Of a DNA stretch of 64,000 nucleotides, positions 16,270 through 24,267 are shown piece by piece. Positions within the stretch are counted from its first letter, which is position 1, and each line of letters opens with the position of its first letter. This DNA comes from Dyella_B acidisoli (lineage in GTDB: Bacteria; Pseudomonadota; Gammaproteobacteria; Xanthomonadales; Rhodanobacteraceae). The translations under genes were made by a program, and so were the position numbers. The notes under the pieces were generated by a model. It did no database searches and was not told the origin of the DNA. It was given only the letters and a program-made list of their open reading frames with translations. Location of the stretch: the NCBI RefSeq assembly GCF_049532895.1, contig NZ_CP064031.1, positions 124,001-188,000 of the forward strand. The letters run 5' to 3'.

Positions 16270-16851
16270 ATGGCGACCGCACGCACACGCTGCCACTGGG
16301 CAGCTGATGGTGAGTTGATGCAGGCCTATCACGACACTGAGTGGGGCGTACCGTTGCACGACGATCGCGCCCTGTTCGAATTCCTGTGCCTGGAAGGTGC
16401 GCAAGCCGGCCTTTCATGGCGCACCGTCTTGCATAAACGCGATCATTACCGTCACGCATTCCATGATTTCGACATCGCCCGCGTCGCCGCGATGAAGGAT
16501 CGTGAGTTGGAAAAGCTACTGCTCGATCCAGGACTCATTCGCAATCGCCTCAAGATCACTTCCGTGCGCGACAACGCCAAGGTGGCCCTGGAAGCGATCG
16601 ACGAACACGGCAGCTTCGATGCTTATCTGTGGTCATTCGTCGATGGCAAGCCTATCCGCAATACCTGGCACGCGCGCGGTGAAGTGCCGGCCAGCACGCC
16701 GGTGTCCGATCGCATGAGCAAGGCGCTGAAAAAGCGCGGTTTTCGTTTCGTTGGCACCACCATCTGCTATGCCTTCATGCAGGCGACAGGGATGGTCAAC
16801 GATCACCTGGTGGAATGCTTTAGGCACAAGGTGTGCGCGACAAAGCGCTGA
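16270..16851 (+). CDS. tag: DNA-3-methyladenine glycosylase I
   Basis: A 193-residue protein of standard Tag length. The N-terminal signature is RCHWAADGELMQAYHDTEWG, with the catalytic-type Glu in DTEWGVPLHDD, and the middle has FLCLEGAQAGLSWRTVLHKR. The His in GFRFVGTTICYAFMQATGMVNDH, together with a Cys and His in the tail, completes the zinc snap (Cys in RCHW; His and Cys near VECFRHKV). It excises 3-methyladenine from alkylated DNA. Monocistronic, with AGGGAAG ahead of the start, and followed by a GC-rich composite repeat. Confidence 0.95.
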   Translation: MATARTRCHWAADGELMQAYHDTEWGVPLHDDRALFEFLCLEGAQAGLSWRTVLHKRDHYRHAFHDFDIARVAAMKDRELEKLLLDPGLIRNRLKITSVRDNAKVALEAIDEHGSFDAYLWSFVDGKPIRNTWHARGEVPASTPVSDRMSKALKKRGFRFVGTTICYAFMQATGMVNDHLVECFRHKVCATKR

Positions 16852-16883
16852 GAGCGCGTAGATCTACATCCTTGCGAAGAGCC

Positions 16884-16990
16884 GCCCCCTCCCCTGCGTG
16901 CAGGGGAGGGCGGGGGGTGAGTACTTGCCGGAAATTTTCCCGCAAGTGTTCACCCCCTCCCAACCTTCCCCTGCAAGCAGGGGGAGGGGC
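16884..16990. repeat. GC-rich composite palindromic repeat (BIME-like), copy 1
   Basis: Two inverted modules: CCCCTCCCCTGC/GCAGGGGAGGG on the left and CCTTCCCCTGC/GCAGGGGGAGGGG on the right. Between them is the palindromic core ACTTGC...GCAAGT around AAATTTT. The same architecture recurs at 35345, 40741 and 44387, and single modules occur at 19331 and 48780. Confidence 0.8.
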
Positions 16991-17082
16991 TGTTTGAGGT
17001 TTTGTTTCAGTTTCTGGATGTTAGTCAGCAACAAAAAACTCAATAGAATGACGATGATGACCGGACGAAGGAGACGCCACAC

Positions 17083-17667
17083 ATGAAGCCGTTCCAAGAA
17101 CCCTGTATGCGACATGGCGTCTCCATGCTCTGGCTATGCGCCACGCTGGCACTCTTCCTGCCCATGGCCGCCCACGCCAAGACTGGCGATCGCAACCAGC
17201 CGATGACCACCTCGCAAGCGTCGGTCAACGGTTTCAATGCGCCCAACACCATCACTACGCTGACCGGCAACGTGGTGGTCACACAGGGCACCATGAAGGC
17301 CAAGGGCGATGTCGCCCAGCTCTACCTGGATGCCGACAGCCAGGTCAGCCGCATCGTCATGAAAGGTCGCCCGGCGCACATCGAACAGCTGGACGACAAC
17401 AATCATTTGATGACCGGCGAAGCACCGACGCTGGATTACGACAACATCAACGGCATCGCCGTGCTGCAGCCGAACGCCGTAGTCACCCAGCAGGGCATGG
17501 GCGAGGCGCATGCCGACAAGCTCACCTACAACACCAACACCGCCTATTTCACGGGCACCGGCAACGTGAGCATGACCTATCTGCCCAAGCAGCGGCAGGG
17601 TGAAAATGCTTCGCCGGCTTCCACCGCGCCGGCGCCAGCCGCCAGTGCAGCCGCGCCGCAGAAGTAA
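17083..17667 (+). CDS. LptA/OstA-domain periplasmic protein
   Basis: A 194-residue protein with AAGGAG nine bases before the ATG. A signal peptide (residues about 1-32, ending AAHA) leads into an OstA-like beta-jellyroll (about 50-165): TTLTGNVVVTQGTMKAKGD, then ADSQVSRIVMKGRPAHIEQ, then LTYNTNTAYFTGTGNVSM. This is the LptA fold that carries LPS across the periplasm. The tail is Ala/Pro/Ser rich. There is no lptC or lptB next to it, unlike the usual lptC-lptA-lptB order, so it may be a relocated lptA or a paralogue. Its stop directly abuts the stop of the convergent bioC gene. Confidence 0.8.
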   Translation: MKPFQEPCMRHGVSMLWLCATLALFLPMAAHAKTGDRNQPMTTSQASVNGFNAPNTITTLTGNVVVTQGTMKAKGDVAQLYLDADSQVSRIVMKGRPAHIEQLDDNNHLMTGEAPTLDYDNINGIAVLQPNAVVTQQGMGEAHADKLTYNTNTAYFTGTGNVSMTYLPKQRQGENASPASTAPAPAASAAAPQK

Positions 17668-18549
17668 TCAGCGGCGACGCGAACCGCGCAGGCTGTCGAT
17701 CGAAAAACTGGCAATCTCGCCGCCGCCTTTCGCACGGCGGGATTGCCCGGGCGGTGGACCCCAGGCATGTGCCGTTACCACTTCCCACGTAGCGGGAATG
17801 CGGCCATCCACGCGCATGGATTCGTATGCCGCCAGCATGCCTCGGAAATGCCCTTTGCCGGTAAGGCCGCGCTCACGGCCGCGGTCGGCATGTGTGGCAC
17901 CCAGGCCCTTGAGCTCCCGTAACAACGCTTTTGGCTCGCTGTAAGTCAGCGTGAAACGATCCACGTCCAGCACGGGATCGCGCAGGCCGGCTGTGATCAT
18001 CGCGTCGCCCAGGTCGTGCATATCCAGGAAGCGGCCGACGTGCGAATGCTGGTCCACTGCCGCCCATGCCGCACGCAGTTCGCGCAGGGTATCGGGGCCA
18101 AAGGTGGAAAACAGCAGCATGCCGCCGGGCTTCAGCACGCGCACGCATTCGCCAAACAAAGCAGGTAGATCGTCGATCCACTGGAAGCACAGATTGGAAT
18201 GCAGCACGTCGACGCTGTGATCAGGCAAAGGCAAAGCGGTCGCATCGCCACACACGCGTATGAACGGTTTAAGCCAGCTGGCGTGCGATTTGGCGGTACG
18301 CAGCATCGGCAGCGCCGCATCCACGGCAATCACCTGTGCCTTGCCATAGCGCTTCTTCAACAACGCACTGCCGCGGCCAGTGCCTGCTCCTACGTCGATG
18401 ACGCGCTCGGGTTGTTGTAGATAGAAGTCCAAACGTTCCAGCAGTAACTGCTGCACTTCGCGTTGCAAAGCGTCGTGCTGTTCGTAGCTAGCTGCAGCAT
18501 GGCTGAAGTTGGTGCGTACGCGTTGTGTATCGATCTGGAAATCGCTCAT
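17668..18549 (-). CDS. bioC: Malonyl-[ACP] O-methyltransferase BioC
   Basis: A 293-residue SAM-dependent methyltransferase. The start at 18549 overlaps the bioH stop (ATGA) and gives the BioC-like N-terminus RVRTNFSHAAASYEQHDALQ. Motif I is RVIDVGAGTGRGSALLKKRY, followed by the acidic D of VIAVDAALPML and LPLPDHSVDVLHSNLCFQW. It methylates malonyl-ACP so that the ester can be elongated by fatty acid synthesis to the pimeloyl chain, the first step of biotin synthesis. It is the last gene of the leftward operon bioB-bioF-trhO-bioH-bioC. The tail beyond residue 270 is basic and Gly/Ser/Arg rich. Confidence 0.95.
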   Translation of the reverse strand: MSDFQIDTQRVRTNFSHAAASYEQHDALQREVQQLLLERLDFYLQQPERVIDVGAGTGRGSALLKKRYGKAQVIAVDAALPMLRTAKSHASWLKPFIRVCGDATALPLPDHSVDVLHSNLCFQWIDDLPALFGECVRVLKPGGMLLFSTFGPDTLRELRAAWAAVDQHSHVGRFLDMHDLGDAMITAGLRDPVLDVDRFTLTYSEPKALLRELKGLGATHADRGRERGLTGKGHFRGMLAAYESMRVDGRIPATWEVVTAHAWGPPPGQSRRAKGGGEIASFSIDSLRGSRRR

Positions 18550-19316
18550 GCGTTCGCCTCCAGCCAGGGCCGCAGCGTTTGCGCGACGGCCTCCGCATGA
18601 CTCAGAAAAGGTGCGTGCCCGGCGCGCGCAATCACATGGAATTCGCCTTGGCTGGTTTGAGCGGACCATTCCATTGCAGAAGGATGCACCAGCCGATCGA
18701 GGCGCCCGGCGCTCCACCAACTGCTGCGAGTCAGGCGCGGCAGGCAAGCGCGCAAGTCGGTCTCGTCCAGTAGGCGGATACCTTCCTGCAGCACCCGCAG
18801 ATCGGGTTCGCCACGCGCGAACACCTCGCCGCGCAGCTTGCGCAGTTCGCCGCGTGGATCGGGACTGCCCATCACTTCCAGGGCGAGGAAACGCTCGATG
18901 GTGGCGTGGTAGTCGGTTTCCAGATCGGTGGCGAGCTGGCGCACCAGTGAAGGGTCACGTCCTTGCGGCCAGTTATCAGCACTCACAAAACGCGGTGTGG
19001 CGCATAGCATGGCAAGGCCGCGCACCTGTTCCGGAAAATCCAATGCACCCTGCAGAGCAACCAGTCCTCCGAGCGACCAACCCAGCCAGATCGCCGACGG
19101 CGTGGCGTCGGCAATGGCGCGTGCGCAAACCTGCGGCTCCAGCGGCAGGCCGCAATCGCGCGAAAAGCCGTGACCAGGCAGATCGACTAGATACATCGTG
19201 CAGTGTTCGCGTAGCACGTCGACGAGCGGACCGAAGATGCCGCCGTGCATGGCCCAGCCGTGCAGCATCACCAGCGGAATCGGGCCGCTGCCTTGGGTGT
19301 CGATATACAGGCTCAT
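18546..19316 (-). CDS. bioH: Pimeloyl-[ACP] methyl ester esterase BioH
   Basis: A 256-residue alpha/beta hydrolase. It has the oxyanion motif LVMLHGWAMHGG, the nucleophile elbow GWSLGG (Ser81) and the C-terminal catalytic His in RAGHAPFLSH. BioH removes the methyl group added by BioC, ending chain elongation at pimeloyl-ACP. It overlaps trhO upstream (ATGA at 19313-19316) and bioC downstream (ATGA at 18546-18549). The pairing with BioC confirms the assignment over a generic hydrolase. Confidence 0.95.
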   Translation of the reverse strand: MSLYIDTQGSGPIPLVMLHGWAMHGGIFGPLVDVLREHCTMYLVDLPGHGFSRDCGLPLEPQVCARAIADATPSAIWLGWSLGGLVALQGALDFPEQVRGLAMLCATPRFVSADNWPQGRDPSLVRQLATDLETDYHATIERFLALEVMGSPDPRGELRKLRGEVFARGEPDLRVLQEGIRLLDETDLRACLPRLTRSSWWSAGRLDRLVHPSAMEWSAQTSQGEFHVIARAGHAPFLSHAEAVAQTLRPWLEANA

Positions 19317-20089
19317 GCGCAGATGTCTTCCTCTCCACTTTGGGGAGAGGATTGAGGTGAGGGGGCTGGGCTCAGCGCGGGATCCACGGCACCGCGCTCG
19401 TCAAACACAAAGCAGTCGCCCTGCCAGTGCGCGCCGCCCACTTCTTCGAAGTACTTAAGAATGCCGCCTTCCAGCTGAAATACGCGTTCCATGCCGATGT
19501 CCTGCATGTATAGCGCAAACTTTTCGCAGCGAATACCGCCCGTGCAGTACGACACGATAGTCTTTTCTGCATAGCGGGAGCGGTCGGTCGCTACGACGGA
19601 TGGCAGTTCGGTAAAACTCGCAATGCGATAGTCCACAGCTTGCGGAAACATGCCCACATCGGTTTCGTAGGTATTGCGCGTATCCAGCAACACGACGTCC
19701 CGCCCTTCGTCATCGTGTCCCTGGTCCAGCCAGCGCTTGAGGGTGGCGGCATCCACCGCCGGCGCGCGACCGCCTTCGGGGCGAATCGTCGGATGACGCA
19801 GCGTGATGATCTCTTTCTTCAGACGCACGCGCATGCGTTTGAACGGCACGTCGTCGGAAAGCGACTCCTTCGCCTGCATGCCAGCAAAGCGTGTGTCGCT
19901 ACGCAACCATTCCATGAAGGCGTCGATGGCTTCGCGCGGCGCGGCCAGAAAAAGATTGATGCCTTCCGGCGCCAGCAGAATCGTGCCTTTCAGCGCAAGC
20001 GCATGACATTGCGCCAGCATGCGCTCGCGCAGCGCCGGCAGATCGTCCAGGCTGACGAAGCGGTAGGCGGAGATATTCAGGATCGACAT
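19313..20089 (-). CDS. trhO: tRNA U34 hydroxylase TrhO (rhodanese-domain, YceA family)
   Basis: A 258-residue protein. The N-terminal ferredoxin-like part begins SILNISAYRFVSL and includes KGTILLAPEGINLFLA. The rhodanese domain ends at the active-site loop VSYCTGGIRCEKFALYM, with the catalytic Cys in YCTGG. TrhO/YceA enzymes hydroxylate uridine 34 in tRNA without molecular oxygen. It sits inside the biotin operon between bioF (27 bases upstream) and bioH (ATGA overlap). The last ~18 residues lie in a dispersed GC-rich repeat and are unlike the family, so the C-terminus seems to have been extended by repeat insertion. Confidence 0.93.
   Translation of the reverse strand: MSILNISAYRFVSLDDLPALRERMLAQCHALALKGTILLAPEGINLFLAAPREAIDAFMEWLRSDTRFAGMQAKESLSDDVPFKRMRVRLKKEIITLRHPTIRPEGGRAPAVDAATLKRWLDQGHDDEGRDVVLLDTRNTYETDVGMFPQAVDYRIASFTELPSVVATDRSRYAEKTIVSYCTGGIRCEKFALYMQDIGMERVFQLEGGILKYFEEVGGAHWQGDCFVFDERGAVDPALSPAPSPQSSPQSGEEDICA
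19331..19370. repeat. GC-rich palindromic repeat module inside trhO 3' end
   Basis: CTCTCC-ACTTT-GGGGAGAGG followed by ATTGAGGTGAGGGGGCTGGG matches the left module of the composite repeat at 35345. Here it is translated: it encodes most of the Ser/Pro-rich tail of TrhO (PAPSPQSSPQSGEE). Confidence 0.75.
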
Positions 20090-20116
20090 AGCAAAGAATG
20101 GGCGTACGAAGCGTAA

Positions 20117-21310
20117 TTATACCGAGGCGTCCGCCAGCCGCAGGGATGCCAGAGCCTCCAGCAGCTGGTCCACATGTGTTTCCTCATGCGCGGCCGTCAG
20201 CGTGATGCGCAGGCGCGCCTGCCCTTGCGGCACGGTGGGTAGGCGAATGGCCACCACCAGCAGTCCCTTTGCTTCCAAAGCCCACGACGCTTCCAGGGCG
20301 CGCTGAGCATCGCCGAGGAGCAGCGGCTGGATCGCCGTGCGCGAAGGCATCAATGGAAGACCTAGTTGCTCTGCACCACGGCGAAAACGGTGGATCAGCG
20401 AATTGAGCTTTTCACGGCGCCAGCTTTCTGTGCGTGCAAGGGTGACGGCGCAACGTGTCGCTGCTGCCAATGCGGGTGGCATGGCGGTGGTGTAGATGTA
20501 CGTGCGCGCGAATTGAATCAGGCCATCGATCAAAGCGGCCGAGCCGGCGACAAACGCGCCGCTGCATCCAAGCGCCTTGCCCAGCGTCGCCATCAACACC
20601 GGTACATCGCGCTCGCGCAGGCCCGCTTCCGCAACGCTGCCGGCACCATCGTCGCCGATCACGCCTAAACCGTGTGCATCATCGACCATAAGCGTTGCGC
20701 CTTCGCGCGTGCATAGCGCGGCGAGTTCACGCAGCGGTGCGATATCACCATCCATGCTGAATACGCCGTCCGTGGCAAGTAAGGCGCAAGCCTCGGTATC
20801 ACTGTGCAGTTGGCGTGCGGCAGCGTCGACATCGGCATGCGGATAACGCCTCAACGTTGCACCAGCCAGTTGCGCGCCGTCGAGCAGGCAGGCGTGATTG
20901 AGCTTGTCCTGCACGCACAGCTCGCCATGCTTTAGCAGCGCTTGCATCACGCCGAGGTTGGCCATGTAGCCTGTAGAAAACAGCAGGGCGCGTTCGCGAC
21001 CGGTCCACGCGGCCAAGGCTTCTTCGAGTTCAGCATGCTCACGCCGATGGCCGCAGATGAGATGTGCGGAGCCGCTACCTACGCCGCTCTCGTTAGCGGC
21101 CTGCTTCCAGGCAGCAATCAGGCGGGAATCCTGGGCCAGGCCCAGGTAATCGTTGGTGCAGAAAGCCAGCAAGCGTTGCCCACTACTTTCTACGAAAGGC
21201 CCTTCGACTCGGCTAATGGTGCGCAGGCGGCGTTGCAGTTGCGCCTGCGCGCGTTCGGTCGTTTGGACGGCCAAACGCTCGAGCAGATCAGGCCGCAGCA
21301 CTGCAGCCAC
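20117..21310 (-). CDS. bioF: 8-amino-7-oxononanoate synthase BioF
   Basis: A 397-residue alpha-oxoamine synthase. Marks include FCTNDYLGLAQDSRL, SGVGSGSAHLICGHRREHAELE, the PLP-stacking region VDDAHGLGVIG, and the PLP lysine in TLGKALGCSGAFVAG. It condenses pimeloyl-ACP with alanine to give 8-amino-7-oxononanoate. The start overlaps the 3' end of bioB by 23 bases. bioA and bioD are not in the window and must lie elsewhere. Confidence 0.96.
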   Translation of the reverse strand: MAAVLRPDLLERLAVQTTERAQAQLQRRLRTISRVEGPFVESSGQRLLAFCTNDYLGLAQDSRLIAAWKQAANESGVGSGSAHLICGHRREHAELEEALAAWTGRERALLFSTGYMANLGVMQALLKHGELCVQDKLNHACLLDGAQLAGATLRRYPHADVDAAARQLHSDTEACALLATDGVFSMDGDIAPLRELAALCTREGATLMVDDAHGLGVIGDDGAGSVAEAGLRERDVPVLMATLGKALGCSGAFVAGSAALIDGLIQFARTYIYTTAMPPALAAATRCAVTLARTESWRREKLNSLIHRFRRGAEQLGLPLMPSRTAIQPLLLGDAQRALEASWALEAKGLLVVAIRLPTVPQGQARLRITLTAAHEETHVDQLLEALASLRLADASV

Positions 21311-22331
21311 AGCCCTGTCCGCAGCCGCTCGCTTCCGTTTCGAGAATGTCCGCGTGCACAGTGTCGGTGTCTTCCGTCACTTCCAGTGCATGCAGATCGA
21401 GACGGCGGAACAGCGCGCGATCGTGCTCCACGTCCGGGTTCCCAGTGGTCAGCAGCTTTTCGCCGTAGAAGATCGAATTGGCGCCGGCAAAGAAGCACAG
21501 CGCCTGTACCGCGTCGTCCATCTGCTGACGGCCGGCGGACAGGCGCACCATCGATGCAGGCATCAGAATGCGCGCAACCGCAATCGTGCGAACAAATTCG
21601 AACGGGTCGAGCGCCTCGGTACCGTGCAGCGGCGTGCCTTCCACCTGCACCAACTGATTGATCGGCACCGATTGCGGATGTTCGGGCAGGTTGGCCAGCG
21701 TCTGTAGCAGGCCCGCCCGCTGCTCGCGCTTCTCACCCATACCGACGATGCCGCCGCAGCAGGTTTTCAGGCCCACCTGGCGCACGTGTTCCAGCGTATC
21801 CAGGCGATCTTGATATTGGCGCGTGTGGATGACCTCGCCGTAGAACTCCGGCGCGGTATCCAGGTTGTGGTTGTAGTAGTCGAGGCCGGCTTGCTTCAGC
21901 GTCTGCGCCTGTTCGCCGGTGAGCATGCCGAGTGTTGCGCAAGTCTCCAGACCGAGTGATTTCACCGCCGAGACGATTTCCGCTACCTGGGCGACGTCGC
22001 GGTCCTTCGGGCTGCGCCAAGCGGCGCCCATGCAGAAGCGACTGGCGCCGGCATTCTTGGCGGCCTGCGCGCGAGCGACCACGCTTTCCACGGACATCAG
22101 TTTTTCCGCCTTCACGCCGGTGTGGTAACGCGCGGCCTGCGGACAGTAGCCGCAATCCTCCGGGCAGCCGCCGGTCTTGATCGACAGCAGGGTCGACACC
22201 TGCACCGCATTCGGGTCGTGGTGCTCGCGATGCACGCTATGCGCGCGATGCAGCAACTCGTTGAAGGGCAGGGCGAACAGGGCGACGACTTCGTCGCGGC
22301 TCCAGTCGTGGCGAAGAGCGGCTGCAGTCAT
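21288..22331 (-). CDS. bioB: Biotin synthase BioB
   Basis: A 347-residue radical-SAM enzyme. The 4Fe-4S cysteines are Cys56, Cys60 and Cys63 in GGCPEDCGYCPQ, followed by family marks GASRFCMGAAWR and YNHNLDTAPEFYG. It inserts sulfur into dethiobiotin. It is the first gene of the leftward biotin operon, and the promoter plus BirA-like operator lie just upstream (22358-22413). The short tail GCGQGCGCSAAA is cysteine rich beyond the usual end, as in other xanthomonad-type BioB proteins as I remember them. Confidence 0.97.
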   Translation of the reverse strand: MTAAALRHDWSRDEVVALFALPFNELLHRAHSVHREHHDPNAVQVSTLLSIKTGGCPEDCGYCPQAARYHTGVKAEKLMSVESVVARAQAAKNAGASRFCMGAAWRSPKDRDVAQVAEIVSAVKSLGLETCATLGMLTGEQAQTLKQAGLDYYNHNLDTAPEFYGEVIHTRQYQDRLDTLEHVRQVGLKTCCGGIVGMGEKREQRAGLLQTLANLPEHPQSVPINQLVQVEGTPLHGTEALDPFEFVRTIAVARILMPASMVRLSAGRQQMDDAVQALCFFAGANSIFYGEKLLTTGNPDVEHDRALFRRLDLHALEVTEDTDTVHADILETEASGCGQGCGCSAAA

Positions 22332-22357
22332 GGGAGGGCTCCGGGAAACCGGCGCAC

Positions 22358-22413
22358 AGTGTGGGAGCCACCTGATAGGCTGTCAACTCGATTCGCGAGC
22401 GAATGGTTGACGG
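22358..22413 (-). promoter_or_regulatory. bio promoter with BirA-type operator
   Basis: CTGTCAACT (22380-22388), a 16-base spacer, then GGTTGACGG (22405-22413). This has the spacing and arms of the E. coli bio operator (TTGTAAACC-N16-GGTTTACAA) with C for the central A. On the minus strand the arm contains a perfect -35 box TTGACA (22381-22386), with CACACT (22358-22363) 17 bases on as a weak -10. Bound BirA-biotinyl-AMP would therefore cover the -35 region and repress bioB. The site ends about 50 bases before the bioB ATG. Confidence 0.75.
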
Positions 22414-22429
22414 GACGGTGTTGCGGATC

Positions 22430-22447
22430 GACACCGGCCACGGTGTC
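22430..22447. terminator. Hairpin between the regulator gene and the bio promoter
   Basis: GACACCG (22430-22436) pairs with CGGTGTC (22441-22447) over a GCCA loop, about 26 bases past the stop of the leftward regulator gene. No T-run follows; it may weakly terminate that transcript. Confidence 0.35.
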
Positions 22448-22473
22448 GGACGGTACGCTCGCGGCCTACGTCA

Positions 22474-23136
22474 TCACTCTTCGTCGTCGTCCTTACTCTT
22501 GGGGAGCGGCACCCCTAGCCGAAAGCGACACACATGCCCGCCGCGGACGATGCATTCCATATGGTGAACGCGCCGGCCGCTGGCAGCTTCCATATAAGCA
22601 AGATCGAATTTGCATACTTGCGGGTGTTGCTTGGCCAGCGCGTGGAACACGCAGTTGAAAGCCTCGATCTGCCATTCCTCGTCACGTTGCGTGGCCGTCG
22701 CTTCGTAACCAAGCGTGTCGAGCTTCTGCGCGAGATCGTGCACTACGTCCTTGGACGGCGTGTCAGGCGATGGTGCTACTTCGTGGCTGCCCAGGCCGTA
22801 GCCGAGTTCACGCAGCGTGCTTTCCATCGCAGATTCGCCAAGTCGCTCATACAACTGCGTTAGTAACGCAGTGGCGATGGTCGCGTAGTTGCGTGGAAAT
22901 AGCGCATGCCCTTCTTCAGTAAGCCTATAGCACGCCGTAGGGCGCCCGCCGCTGGGCTTCGATTGCGTACGCTCTACGTAATGGCGCGCGATCAAGGCGC
23001 TCAGGTGCTGACGCACGGCGTTATGGCTGATGTGCAACTGTGCACACAACGACTCCACCGTACCGCCATCGTTCGCCATCAGCAGTTGCCGTAACAGGCG
23101 CTGCTGCGTGGTTCCGAGTTGCCTGAGCGCCGTCAT
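22474..23136 (-). CDS. SufR/COG2345-like winged-helix regulator with four cysteines
   Basis: A 220-residue regulator. Residues 1-75 form an ArsR/DeoR-type winged helix (TTQQRLLRQLLMANDGGTV, then LHISHNAVRQHLSAL, then the wing PSGGRPTACYRLTEEG). The C-terminal half carries four cysteines, C-x12-C-x19-C-x7-C (FNCVFHAL, VCKFDL, MECIVR, HVCRFRL), the arrangement of SufR-like Fe-S sensors in COG2345. It probably senses iron-sulfur or redox state. Its target is unknown: no suf genes are in the window, and it reads toward the bio operon (BioB is an Fe-S enzyme). The acidic tail is DDDEE. Confidence 0.75.
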   Translation of the reverse strand: MTALRQLGTTQQRLLRQLLMANDGGTVESLCAQLHISHNAVRQHLSALIARHYVERTQSKPSGGRPTACYRLTEEGHALFPRNYATIATALLTQLYERLGESAMESTLRELGYGLGSHEVAPSPDTPSKDVVHDLAQKLDTLGYEATATQRDEEWQIEAFNCVFHALAKQHPQVCKFDLAYMEAASGRRVHHMECIVRGGHVCRFRLGVPLPKSKDDDEE

Positions 23137-23139
23137 CGT

Positions 23140-23793
23140 TTAATGCGCCTTGTCGGGGAATTGCTTGGCGATACCGCCGGCAAATGCATCCGCAATGGTG
23201 TTCATGTGCGTTTGCATCTCAGTCCAGGTGATTTGTTCGCCCTTGGTGTCGCCGCTCATGATCTGCTGTATTTGCGCAGCATGATGAGCTACGTGAGTAG
23301 CAAAGAGGTTCTGCAATGCACTTTCCGGCAGGTTGGGGTTGGCGCTGGAAAAGAACTTCGCGATGGCAGTGACATTGGTATTCAGATCGGCCATGGCCTT
23401 CTGTTCGGTAGCGGTGTCGCCGGCAGCGCTTGCGTCGGTGAGTGCTTTGACGCCGCCCCAATGGCCGGCGAGCAATTGCAGTGTCTGATCGCCCGCCGCT
23501 TTGCCGTAGAAGCTACCCACCGCATCAGCGATTTGCTTGGCGTTGGCGACCACCGCATCGGCTGCTGCCTTGGCTTTTGCGTTGTTGTGAGCGTGTACGG
23601 CCAAGGCATATTCGCGCGTGTGTACTACGTGCCCTTGCCATAGCGCGCGCATGGCTGCTTGCAGCTTTGGCGCGGCGGCCGGAGCGCTCTGGGTAGCCAT
23701 CGCCATCTCATGCGCAGGTGGGGCAGGTTGCGCAATTCCAACGGTTGCCAGGGTCGTGCTAGCCATAACGAACAAGACGTTTCGGATGTTCAT
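23140..23793 (-). CDS. Secreted helical protein of unknown function
   Basis: A 217-residue protein from the ATG at 23793 (GGAG upstream); the in-frame extension to 24027 lacks a ribosome site. Residues 1-21 are a signal peptide (VLFVMASTTLATVGIA, then QPAPP). The mature protein is Ala-rich and almost entirely helical, with several His residues (HVVHTREYALAVHAHN, GHWGG, HVAHHAAQIQQIM) that could bind metal. It resembles a four-helix-bundle layout, but I cannot place it in a named family. It ends three bases before the start of the regulator gene, so the two are probably cotranscribed. A periplasmic stress or metal role is a guess. Confidence 0.65.
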   Translation of the reverse strand: MNIRNVLFVMASTTLATVGIAQPAPPAHEMAMATQSAPAAAPKLQAAMRALWQGHVVHTREYALAVHAHNNAKAKAAADAVVANAKQIADAVGSFYGKAAGDQTLQLLAGHWGGVKALTDASAAGDTATEQKAMADLNTNVTAIAKFFSSANPNLPESALQNLFATHVAHHAAQIQQIMSGDTKGEQITWTEMQTHMNTIADAFAGGIAKQFPDKAH

Positions 23794-24042
23794 GAGGGGT
23801 CTCCATAAGGTCGCCCAATGCGACTGGAGACAGTCTGGATGCCCCGTATTTTCGCGCAATATATCTATGTGTAAAGGCCGCATATCAACGAATTTCAAGC
23901 GCTGGTGCCGGCCGGGCTGATCCGGCTGAAAGTTGGCGATGGTGCATTTGGGTGCCGGCGGGCGGGCGCGAATCCGCGAAAATTTCCAGAACGCCAGCAG
24001 TGCCTTTACCATCCGCGGACCATCCATCGAAGGAGTCGATCC

Positions 24043-24249
24043 ATGAGTGCAGGTCAGGGCAGCGCCGGAAACGTCATCGCCGCCGTATGCAGCCTTTTTA
24101 TTCCGGGGCTGGGCCAGCTTGTACAGGGGCGCTTTCTAAAAGCGGTGCTGATGTTCGTGCTGGCCGGTGTGCTGTGGATCTTCTGGATGGGTTGGATCAT
24201 CCACCTCTGGTCGATCCTCGACGCAGCGTTGTTCAAGCCCAACACCTGA
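24043..24249 (+). CDS. Small two-helix membrane protein
   Basis: A 68-residue protein from the ATG at 24043 with AGGAG seven bases upstream. Two hydrophobic segments (NVIAAVCSLFIPGLGQLVQ and AVLMFVLAGVLWIFWMGWII) are joined by a GRFLK turn, the pattern of small TM2/DUF5683-like inner-membrane proteins (PGLGQ plus a basic turn). Function unknown. It lies 18 bases before comF and probably shares its transcript. Confidence 0.7.
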   Translation: MSAGQGSAGNVIAAVCSLFIPGLGQLVQGRFLKAVLMFVLAGVLWIFWMGWIIHLWSILDAALFKPNT

Positions 24250-24267
24250 CGCATCCTCATATAGCGC

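Noticed and set aside
1509..16404. Many long antisense reading frames, e.g. 850-1959, 4969-6141, 8196-8936, 11864-12796, 15952-16404
   Set aside because: They lie opposite well-supported genes and have no ribosome sites or domains. High GC content makes such open frames common.
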